This document shows positions 7,739-12,920 of a DNA stretch of 19,924 nucleotides, piece by piece. Source of the stretch: Oscillospiraceae bacterium (lineage in GTDB: Bacteria; Bacillota; Clostridia; Oscillospirales; Ruminococcaceae). A model generated the notes under the pieces. That model made no database searches and had not been told where the DNA came from. It worked only from the letters and a program-made list of their open reading frames with translations. The position numbers and the translations under genes are program-made. Every line of letters begins with the position of its first letter. Position 1 is the stretch's first letter. Where the stretch lies: positions 1-19,924 of the forward strand of contig CAAGEB010000085.1 in NCBI GenBank assembly GCA_900768705.1. Direction: 5' to 3'.

Positions 7739-7820
7739 TTTTATCACCCTAAAAATACAGTCTGCCGATAAACCGGCATTTCCGGATAAGCCGTTTTGCC
7801 GGAAATGTCCTTTTATCGTG
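7739..7820 (-). promoter_or_regulatory. Structured 5' leader of the Rsm22-family gene
   Basis: The roughly 80-nt leader contains ATTTCCGG and CCGGAAAT arms about 13 nt apart. CCGGCA/TGCCGG overlaps both arms as an alternative pairing. A GCCG-GTTTAT-CGGC hairpin is followed after 7 nt by ATTTTTA. These arrangements are mutually exclusive and could form an attenuator, but no known riboswitch consensus is recognised. CAGTCTGCCGATAAACC (7758-7774, plus strand) resembles the 24-bp repeat around the lysozyme gene. Confidence 0.4.
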
Positions 7821-7825
7821 ATTTT

Positions 7826-7854
7826 ATTATAGCATAAAATCTTGCGAATTGCAA
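7826..7854 (-). promoter_or_regulatory. Promoter of the Rsm22-Sfp unit
   Basis: The minus strand reads TTGCAA (7854-7849), 17 nt, then TATAAT (7831-7826). It is back to back with the acyP promoter, with the two -35 boxes only 8 bp apart. Confidence 0.75.
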
Positions 7855-7862
7855 TACATTCC

Positions 7863-7891
7863 TTGACACGGCAATAACAATATGTTATAAT
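7863..7891 (+). promoter_or_regulatory. Consensus promoter of acyP
   Basis: TTGACA (7863-7868), 17 nt, then TATAAT (7886-7891): a perfect consensus with ideal spacing, about 37 nt before the acyP start. Confidence 0.88.
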
Positions 7892-7934
7892 TAGTTATGA
7901 TTATAGTTGTAATTACTTTGAACGGAGTGTGTTT

Positions 7935-8207
7935 ATGAAAAAACAGCGGCTCAGAATACTGTTTTACGGTGATGTGCAGGGCGTAGGTTTCCGATATCGG
8001 GCTTATCACGCAGCAATTGAGCTGGGACTTACGGGTTGGGTGGAAAATCTGCCGGACGGTACTGTTGCTGCGGAAATACAGGGAGAGCGGGAACTGATTG
8101 ATGAAATGCTTGGAATGATTTCCTCCGGGCAGTATATTTATATTACCGATATGAAGGTGCAGGAGCTTCCCCTTGACGAATACGAACGGGCTTTCTATAT
8201 AAGGTAG
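7935..8207 (+). CDS. acyP: Acylphosphatase
   Basis: This 90-residue enzyme hydrolyses acyl phosphates such as carbamoyl phosphate or acetyl phosphate. The signature GDVQGVGFRYRAYHAA gives the phosphate-binding loop with catalytic R20. GWVENLPDGTV supplies catalytic N38. The family's usual length is about 90. The start at 7935 is set by GGAG 7 nt upstream; an in-frame GTG two codons earlier is too close to that site. It is a single-gene unit with a perfect promoter and a strong hairpin just past the stop. Confidence 0.95.
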   Translation: MKKQRLRILFYGDVQGVGFRYRAYHAAIELGLTGWVENLPDGTVAAEIQGERELIDEMLGMISSGQYIYITDMKVQELPLDEYERAFYIR

Positions 8208-8220
8208 AACAGATGAGACA

Positions 8221-8249
8221 GGCGGCGCAAACATCCTGTTTGCGCCGCC
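8221..8249. terminator. 13-bp hairpin between convergent genes
   Basis: GGCGGCGCAAACA (8221-8233) pairs perfectly with TGTTTGCGCCGCC (8237-8249) across a 3-nt loop. It lies between the ends of acyP (+) and the Fn3 gene (-), so it probably stops both. Neither side has a long T-run, so this is a stem-dependent or bidirectional site. Fifteen bases of its loop and right arm recur at 11102-11116 without the left arm. Confidence 0.65.
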
Positions 8250-8272
8250 CCCCTTATGTATTATTATGTGGT

Positions 8273-9313
8273 TCAGCCTATCTTAATTCTGTAAACCTTG
8301 CTGAAGGAGCCGGTCTTTGCGCTGTTCTTTGCAGCGACCTTGTAGTAGTAGGTCTTGCCGAAGGTAACGGGCATATCGGCTGCGGGTTTAGTTACGGTGA
8401 TAGTCTTCCAGTTTTTCTTGTCGGTGGAGTACTGGAACTTGTAGCCGGTAGCGTTCTTTACAGCGCCCCATGTGATATGTACTGCGATAGACTTGCTTAC
8501 AGTCGGTACGGCGAACTTAACGTTCTTGGGGTCGGTGGTCTTAAAGGAAGCGCTCTTGCTCCATTCGCCTGCCAGACCGCCTGCGTTCTTGGAACGCATC
8601 TGGTAGGTGTACTTTGTTGCGCCCTTGAGCTTCTTTATGGTGTAGTTGTTGTCCATGATGTCGGTTACGGTAGTCCACTTGGAAGCGCCGCTTGCCTTGT
8701 AGCGCAGGTCGTAGGAAACTGCGTCATCAGGCTCTGTCCATTTGAGCTTGGCGGAGGTGTCGGTCTTGTCGGTGACCTCAATGCCCTGTGGAGCGTCGGG
8801 CTTTACCATTTCAGCTGTGATGTGGAGACGTCCGTTTCCTTTAAAACCGCCGTACCACATTGAACCTGCTCTCCACATATTTCTGCTAAGGCGGATATAA
8901 TAGTCGCCTTTTTCAACGTTGAAATATGCAGCGCCGGAGAATATACTTACACCGCCGCTCCATATAGCTTCATGACTTTTGGTGGAGCCGGTCTTTGCTT
9001 CGTGACCTGCTAATGGTATTGTTTCCAAAGTGTCTGCTTTGTAGCAGTTGATAATTGTGCTATTACAGGAAATATCATAAGTGATTTTCAGTGTACCGGA
9101 CGCAGGCGCTGTGAATACGAAATCCTTATAGTTATGTCCGTCATCAATGTCATGGGTGCCGGAATAAGGTATCAACTCTGTTACCTTTACGCCTTCTTTG
9201 AGTGTGGTCGGGTTTGTTCCGATAACGTCAGCTGCAAACGCCGATACCGTCAGCGCAGTCAGCGCCGTTGCCGCAGCAAGCACCGCGGCGACAATTTTTT
9301 TGCCTAGTTTCAT
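8273..9313 (-). CDS. Secreted protein with two fibronectin type III domains
   Basis: This is a 346-residue exported protein. A classical signal peptide covers residues 1-27 (KK, hydrophobic core, then SAFA before ADV). Residues about 30-168 form a beta-rich domain with FVFTAPASGTLKITYD and KGDYYIRLS, resembling PPC or carbohydrate-binding sandwiches. Two Fn3 domains follow, about 172-261 (PDAPQGIEV, KLKWTEPDDAVSYDLRYK) and about 262-346. There is no catalytic motif, dockerin, LPxTG or membrane anchor, so it is probably released or held non-covalently at the wall. GGAGG 7-8 nt upstream fixes the start. It is transcribed alone. A role in surface or polysaccharide binding is inference. Confidence 0.88.
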   Translation of the reverse strand: MKLGKKIVAAVLAAATALTALTVSAFAADVIGTNPTTLKEGVKVTELIPYSGTHDIDDGHNYKDFVFTAPASGTLKITYDISCNSTIINCYKADTLETIPLAGHEAKTGSTKSHEAIWSGGVSIFSGAAYFNVEKGDYYIRLSRNMWRAGSMWYGGFKGNGRLHITAEMVKPDAPQGIEVTDKTDTSAKLKWTEPDDAVSYDLRYKASGASKWTTVTDIMDNNYTIKKLKGATKYTYQMRSKNAGGLAGEWSKSASFKTTDPKNVKFAVPTVSKSIAVHITWGAVKNATGYKFQYSTDKKNWKTITVTKPAADMPVTFGKTYYYKVAAKNSAKTGSFSKVYRIKIG

Positions 9314-9330
9314 AAATTATCCTCCAAAAT

Positions 9331-9393
9331 GTTTAATTAAGCACGAAATAAACGTGCCTAGTGATAGTTTAATGCAAAAAAAAAGTGATAGTT
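9331..9393 (-). promoter_or_regulatory. Control region of the Fn3 gene: paired direct repeats and a leader hairpin
   Basis: AGTGATAGTT occurs twice on the plus strand, at 9360-9369 and 9384-9393. The copies are 24 bp apart start to start and are separated by an A9 tract. Next to the gene, GCACG/CGTGC (9341-9357) form a hairpin with a 7-nt loop. No convincing -35/-10 pair is visible. The repeats could be operator half-sites. Confidence 0.35.
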
Positions 9394-9807
9394 ATGTGAA
9401 AATTGCGTGAAAATTTTCTTGAACATAATCAAACCGCATTACAGAGCGGCTGAAACACATTCTTCCCAAGCCGTCAAAATCTCGAAGTAGATACTGCACT
9501 AATGTTTAATATAATATATGTTCCCGCAAGAAATTTGTCCAAGTAATGCAAAAACGAGAAAAATATTTTGCATAACGGGTATTTCTGTCTTGAAATATCG
9601 GAATCACACGAGCATGGTTCAATATTGGTCTGACAAATCTGATATATAACTTTTGCAGGTATGAATTTTTAAAACGAAAATCAACCTATTAAGCGATAAC
9701 TGCGCCCTTTTGAGGAAAAATGGCAACAATAGAGGTAATTTTCGGTTCGAATAGAGGCTGTTTCGGCTTTTAAGTCGGCAAATTCTCCTCATGTACCTCC
9801 ACTTGTC
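9394..9807. other. AT-rich intergenic stretch without genes
   Basis: About 410 bp with no supported gene. It contains short A/T runs, two related stretches around 9735-9775 (AGAGGTAATTTTCGG and AGAGGCTGTTTCGG) and a weak CGGCT/AGCCG hairpin near 9448-9474. It lies directly beyond the point where the ABC permease stub loses similarity to its family, so it may be the scar of an inserted or deleted element. Confidence 0.5.
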
Positions 9808-9939
9808 TTAAAATACAGGGTTTTTAGAGGTTGCCATCATTATTATGCCCGAGCAGGTAAGTATGTACGGAATATAGGTTTTTCGGTTCTTTCCTATGCC
9901 GCTGAAGGCAAGCTTGGGATACAGAAGCAGACTGTTCAT
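9808..9939 (-). pseudogene. Truncated ABC transporter permease (BceB-like), N-terminal stub
   Basis: The ATG overlaps the TGA of the upstream ATPase as ATGA, the usual coupling of such pairs. The 43 codons begin MNSLLLYPKLAFSGIGKNRK, then TYIPYILTCSGIIMM. This is the typical start of a BceB/MacB-like permease: amphipathic helix, KNRKTYIPY, first membrane segment. After about codon 35 it turns into ATSKNPVF and stops, whereas intact permeases run to about 600-700 residues. No remaining permease sequence is seen downstream. The break falls at GGCAACCTCTAAAAACC, and a close relative of that sequence appears at 19830-19846. The transporter is therefore probably non-functional unless a permease is supplied elsewhere. 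Confidence 0.82.
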
Positions 9940-10700
9940 TCCCGCTCACCTCCCGAAGAAAGCAGGGTGAGGGAGTCGGATATTTTCCGAAAAAGCTCCT
10001 CGTTGGTGGAATTTCCGCGGTAAATTTGATGGAAAACCTCTCCGTCCTTGATGAACAGTACACGGTTTGCGTGGCTTGCCGCTTTTACCGAATGAGTTAC
10101 CATAAGAATAGTCTGACCGTCGCAGTTTATTTCGGAAAAGAGCTGCAGAAGCTCATCGGAAGCCCTTGAATCCAATGCTCCCGTAGGTTCGTCCGCAAGA
10201 AGCATTTTAGGATTTGTAATCATAGCCCTTGCGGCTGCGGTGCGCTGTTTTTGACCGCCGGAAATTTCATAGGGGTATTTTTCCAGAAGCTCGCTTATAC
10301 ACAGCTTTCGGGTAATGGGAACAAGCCGATTCTCCATATCCTTGTAATTCATTCCTGCCAGAACCAGAGGAAGCAGGATATTGTCCTTTACGGAAAAGTT
10401 ATCCAGAAGATTGAATTCTTGAAACACAAATCCCAGATTATCCCGCCGAAAGGCGGCGATTGCAGATTCTTTTATTTTCGACAGATCGTTTCCGTCCAGA
10501 ATAACGCTGCCTCCGGTGGGCTTGTCGAGGGCGGCGAGAATATTCAGCAGGGTGGTTTTTCCCGAGCCGCTTTCGCCCATAATGGCTATGTATTCCCCTT
10601 TTTCAGCCGTAAAGGTGACATTTTTCAAAGCTTCAACAGTGTTTCCGCCGAAACGGGTGGTGTAGATTTTTTTCAGATTGTTTACCTCGAGTATTGGCAT
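9936..10700 (-). CDS. ABC transporter ATP-binding protein, BceA/MacB-like
   Basis: This 254-residue ATPase has Walker A GESGSGKT, Q-loop FVFQEFNLLDNFSVKDN, signature ISGGQKQR, Walker B MLLADEPTGALDS and the H-loop VTHS, all in order and intact. The FQEFNLLD and DEPTGALDS forms are typical of the LolD/MacB/BceA group, which pairs with a FtsX-like permease for peptide-antibiotic resistance or lipoprotein handling. The ATG at 10700 aligns with the family start (MPILEVNNLKKIY) and has AAGGA about 10 nt upstream. Its partner permease overlaps it by ATGA but is cut to 43 codons. No two-component system adjoins, unlike typical bce loci, so this may be a decaying operon. Confidence 0.92.
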   Translation of the reverse strand: MPILEVNNLKKIYTTRFGGNTVEALKNVTFTAEKGEYIAIMGESGSGKTTLLNILAALDKPTGGSVILDGNDLSKIKESAIAAFRRDNLGFVFQEFNLLDNFSVKDNILLPLVLAGMNYKDMENRLVPITRKLCISELLEKYPYEISGGQKQRTAAARAMITNPKMLLADEPTGALDSRASDELLQLFSEINCDGQTILMVTHSVKAASHANRVLFIKDGEVFHQIYRGNSTNEELFRKISDSLTLLSSGGERE

Positions 10701-10739
10701 AAATATGTTTCCTTTCGTGTGATTTCCGTGTCTGTTATT

Positions 10740-10768
10740 ATTATAGCAGAATGAAAAATTATTTTCCA
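10740..10768 (-). promoter_or_regulatory. Promoter of the ABC transporter unit
   Basis: The minus strand reads TGGAAA (10768-10763), 17 nt, then TATAAT (10745-10740). The weak -35 fits an activated promoter. Confidence 0.55.
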
Positions 10769-10777
10769 TAGATTCGG

Positions 10778-10804
10778 CTTACAATTTCGGGGAAACATCT
10801 TACA
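10778..10804 (-). promoter_or_regulatory. Candidate response-regulator direct repeat
   Basis: TGTAAG occurs twice on the minus strand (10804-10799 and 10783-10778), 21 bp apart, two helical turns, just upstream of the weak -35. OmpR-family regulators of antimicrobial-peptide transporters often bind spaced repeats here. This rests on two six-base matches only. Confidence 0.3.
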
Positions 10805-10834
10805 TTTTTGAAAGAATGGGAAAGATATGGAGGA

Positions 10835-10990
10835 TTTCCCAACGATACATTGCAATGTTAATTGTGTTTCGACTGTAAGGTAATAAGATTGTGCTTTTCA
10901 AGGCGGCGTACCGCCGCTGCCATTTCCCAACGATACTTTGTAATGTGGAATAGTCCGTGCCTGTAAGGTAATAAGATTGTGTTTTTCAAG
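10835..10990 (+). repeat. Two 68-bp copies of the interspersed repeat, with hairpin spacer
   Basis: Copies at 10835-10902 and 10923-10990 are exactly 68 bp each. They share TTTCCCAACGATAC at the start and CTGTAAGGTAATAAGATTGT then TTTTCAAG at the end; the middle varies. The first has the perfect dyad ACATTGCAATGT. The 20-bp spacer carries GGCGG-CGTA-CCGCC. The orientation is opposite to the three copies at 30-273, but the order of units and hairpins is the same once inverted. Confidence 0.85.
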
Positions 10991-11145
10991 CCCCTATCCC
11001 CCTAACCCCCTTCCCCCGAGGGGGAAGGGGGAGAATGCGGGGGCTAACGCCCCCTGCGCCCTGTTTCGGGGGCTTTGCCCCCGAACCCATGTAACGAGAG
11101 GACATCCTGTTTGCGCAGCTGCTGATGAGGGTTTAGCAACAGACT
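10991..11145. repeat. Mosaic of GC-rich palindromes
   Basis: Three perfect hairpins in a row: CCCCCTTCCCCC/GGGGGAAGGGGG (11006-11031), GGGGGC/GCCCCC (11039-11054) and CGGGGGC/GCCCCCG (11067-11083). Then 11102-11116 copies part of the hairpin at 8231-8245, and 11124-11147 is one arm of the inverted repeat around the lysozyme gene. No gene is present; an open frame on the minus strand here is only a by-product of the repeats. Confidence 0.7.
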
Positions 11146-11147
11146 GA
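11124..11147 (+). repeat. Left arm of the 24-bp inverted repeat flanking the lysozyme gene
   Basis: GATGAGGGTTTAGCAACAGA then CTGA. It matches the minus strand of 12731-12754 at 22 of 24 positions. Confidence 0.75.
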
Positions 11148-11174
11148 AGCCCCCGGAAATAGTACGGGGGCTTC
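11146..11174. terminator. 10-bp GC-rich hairpin after the lysozyme gene
   Basis: GAAGCCCCCG (11146-11155) pairs perfectly with CGGGGGCTTC (11165-11174) over 9 nt. It starts about 10 bp past the lysozyme stop, as expected for a terminator. The T-rich side lies on the plus strand, so efficiency on the minus strand is uncertain. Confidence 0.6.
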
Positions 11175-11184
11175 TTAATTCTTA

Positions 11185-12687
11185 TCAAGCGGCTTTTGTA
11201 TCGGTGGTGGCTACGGGTTTGTTATATCCGCCTTCTTTGATTATTTTTTCGTAGTCCTTATAGCAAATGTTCAGGTCAACATCTCCCGTTATACCCGAAA
11301 CTCTGCCTGTGCAGGAATACTGCCACATTCCGCAGTTCTGGGTATATCCGAGAACGCCTCTCCAGTCGGCAACCCATAAATCGTAATCCTGAAGCTTGCT
11401 CATATCGTAAAGGTTAAGGAACCAGCTGGTGCTGGAGTAGAGCATGGGATAATAGCCTGCTTCCTTTACACCCTCCAGCATAATCGTTGCGATTTCCGTT
11501 AACTTCTCCTTGCCCAGCTTACTCTGAACTACTGTTTCTATATCAATGACAATGGGATAATCAAATTTGTATGGAGCAATGGCGTCCAGAAAAACCTTGG
11601 CTTCGGCTCTTGCTTCTTCGGGAGTTTCGGCATAGCAGAAATGATAGGCTCCGATTTTTATGCCTGCTTTTTTTGCTTCCGTTATATTGTATTCATAGGT
11701 TTTATCGGTATGCTGGGAAATTGAAGTTCTGATCATTGCAAACTCAATGCCCGCCGCTTTGACTTTCTTCCAGTCAATGATTCCCTGCCATTCCGATACA
11801 TCGATTCCTCTTATTTCGGAAGAGGGAGATGTTACATAGTCCGATGAAGTTCCGGGGGCGTTTCCGTTTCGCATATCCACAAACCGACCGCTTTTGGACA
11901 CTGCCAGCCGTCCGGTTTTCATCTTTTTGTATTCTATATCAAGCTCAAATGTAAGTACTCCGCTGTTTACCAGCTCGCCGTTCAAAAGCAGATAACCGCT
12001 GATGGAAGCCGTGCCGCTGAGAGTAATGGCAAATCTGCCCTTGATGCTGAGCTGTGAACCGGCATTCCCGATATATTTTCCGGTGATACTTGCAGCGGCA
12101 CCGGCGGAAATAGTGATTTTTCCGTTATTTTCAAGGCTTCCTGTTTTGTATATGTAGGTAGTTCCCGCAAGAGTTGCCGTGCCGCTGTTTTCCACGGATA
12201 AATCCGATGATACTTTCAGCGTGCCGCTTTTAGTGGTGATTAAGGAGCCGTAGATTTTTCCGCTGCTTCCGGTGTTCAGATTAAGCGTGCCGGTTACAGA
12301 AGCCTTGGCTCCCGGTTCAATAATAAGCTTACCTTTTATATTCAGTACGCTTCCCGCATATATCTGGAGATTTGCACCCTTTGAGAGGATAAGCGTGCTG
12401 TCCTTCGGAAGAGTGATGGATTTGTTCTGCGAGAGCTTGACTGTGCTGTTTATGTAGTAATTTTTCCCCGCAGTGAAATTTGTCTTTGCGGTCCAGCGGG
12501 TAAAGCCCGTGGTATCTGCCGGCTGGTATTCCTCCGGTTCTTTATCGGTTTCGGTGTTTCCGGCTTCGGTATTTTCGTCAGCAGTGGTCTGAACGGGGCT
12601 GTCCGCAAAGGCGCAGACGCCCGTGTAGCTGCCCAGCGCCAGTGTCCCCGCCAGCACAAGAGCAATAACTTTTTTGAATAATTTCAT
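11185..12687 (-). CDS. Secreted GH25 lysozyme with beta-helix-like N-terminal region
   Basis: This is a 500-residue exported muramidase that would cleave the MurNAc-GlcNAc bond of peptidoglycan. The signal peptide covers 1-28 (CAFA before DS). An acidic, Thr-rich linker spans 30-60. Residues about 75-250 are short strand-turn repeats rich in G, S, T, I and L (SVLNIKGKLIIEPGA, GTLNLNTGS, KITISAGAAASITG), as in parallel beta-helices. The GH25 domain is 291-485, with catalytic-site residues D296 (RGIDVSEWQG) and D382/E384 (VIDIET), plus GMWQYS and DVDLN. The ATG at 12687 is preceded by a G-run and begins the signal peptide; upstream in-frame ATGs fall in the leader. No sortase or choline-binding anchor is seen. 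It may serve wall remodelling or act on competitors. Confidence 0.93.
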   Translation of the reverse strand: MKLFKKVIALVLAGTLALGSYTGVCAFADSPVQTTADENTEAGNTETDKEPEEYQPADTTGFTRWTAKTNFTAGKNYYINSTVKLSQNKSITLPKDSTLILSKGANLQIYAGSVLNIKGKLIIEPGAKASVTGTLNLNTGSSGKIYGSLITTKSGTLKVSSDLSVENSGTATLAGTTYIYKTGSLENNGKITISAGAAASITGKYIGNAGSQLSIKGRFAITLSGTASISGYLLLNGELVNSGVLTFELDIEYKKMKTGRLAVSKSGRFVDMRNGNAPGTSSDYVTSPSSEIRGIDVSEWQGIIDWKKVKAAGIEFAMIRTSISQHTDKTYEYNITEAKKAGIKIGAYHFCYAETPEEARAEAKVFLDAIAPYKFDYPIVIDIETVVQSKLGKEKLTEIATIMLEGVKEAGYYPMLYSSTSWFLNLYDMSKLQDYDLWVADWRGVLGYTQNCGMWQYSCTGRVSGITGDVDLNICYKDYEKIIKEGGYNKPVATTDTKAA

Positions 12688-12730
12688 AATGCCCCCCCAT
12701 ATTGCACTTCTTTCAGGAAAACTAATCCTA

Positions 12731-12754
12731 TCAGTCTGTCGATAAACCCTCATC
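12731..12754 (-). repeat. Right arm of the 24-bp inverted repeat flanking the lysozyme gene
   Basis: The minus strand reads GATGAGGGTTTATCGACAGA then CTGA, inside the transcribed lysozyme leader. It differs from the 11124-11147 arm at two positions. In the leader, CTTTC-tc-AGG upstream and CCTGAAAG downstream could close a larger stem around it. Confidence 0.75.
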
Positions 12755-12806
12755 TGCATTGTCGCCAGCCTGAGAAAGAGCTTATTCAACAAGATGTACT
12801 ATATAC

Positions 12807-12835
12807 ATTGTCTCATATTTTTTCCGATTTGTCAA
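12807..12835 (-). promoter_or_regulatory. Promoter of the lysozyme gene
   Basis: The minus strand reads TTGACA (12835-12830), 17 nt, then GACAAT (12812-12807). The perfect -35 offsets a 4-of-6 -10. It gives a leader of about 115 nt. Confidence 0.6.
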
Positions 12836-12920
12836 ATGTTTTTTTGGAATTTTCACAGGAAATATATTCCATAATATTATTAACCGCTTTTATCTCTGCA
12901 ATCAGACTGCTGGAAAAATG

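Noticed and set aside
8213..8863. 216-codon plus-strand frame after acyP
   Set aside because: Antisense to the Fn3 protein, with a low-complexity product and a start inside the hairpin region.
9394..9807. Remaining part of the ABC permease in another frame
   Set aside because: No frame gives membrane segments or further BceB-like sequence, so a simple frameshift does not explain the truncation.
11121..11180. Hammerhead ribozyme (CTGATGAG followed by GAA and a strong stem)
   Set aside because: The core needs GAAA before stem III and a stem I pairing the flanks; only GAAG is present and the flanks do not pair. The second copy of the motif lacks CTGATGA.
10994..11188. 64-codon open frame on the minus strand
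   Set aside because: It is made of the palindromic repeats (proline/glycine-rich, no start context).
12688..12806. c-di-GMP riboswitch in the lysozyme leader
   Set aside because: The neighbouring gene made this tempting, but the GEMM-I conserved blocks are not present; only a loose closing stem and the inverted-repeat arm are seen.
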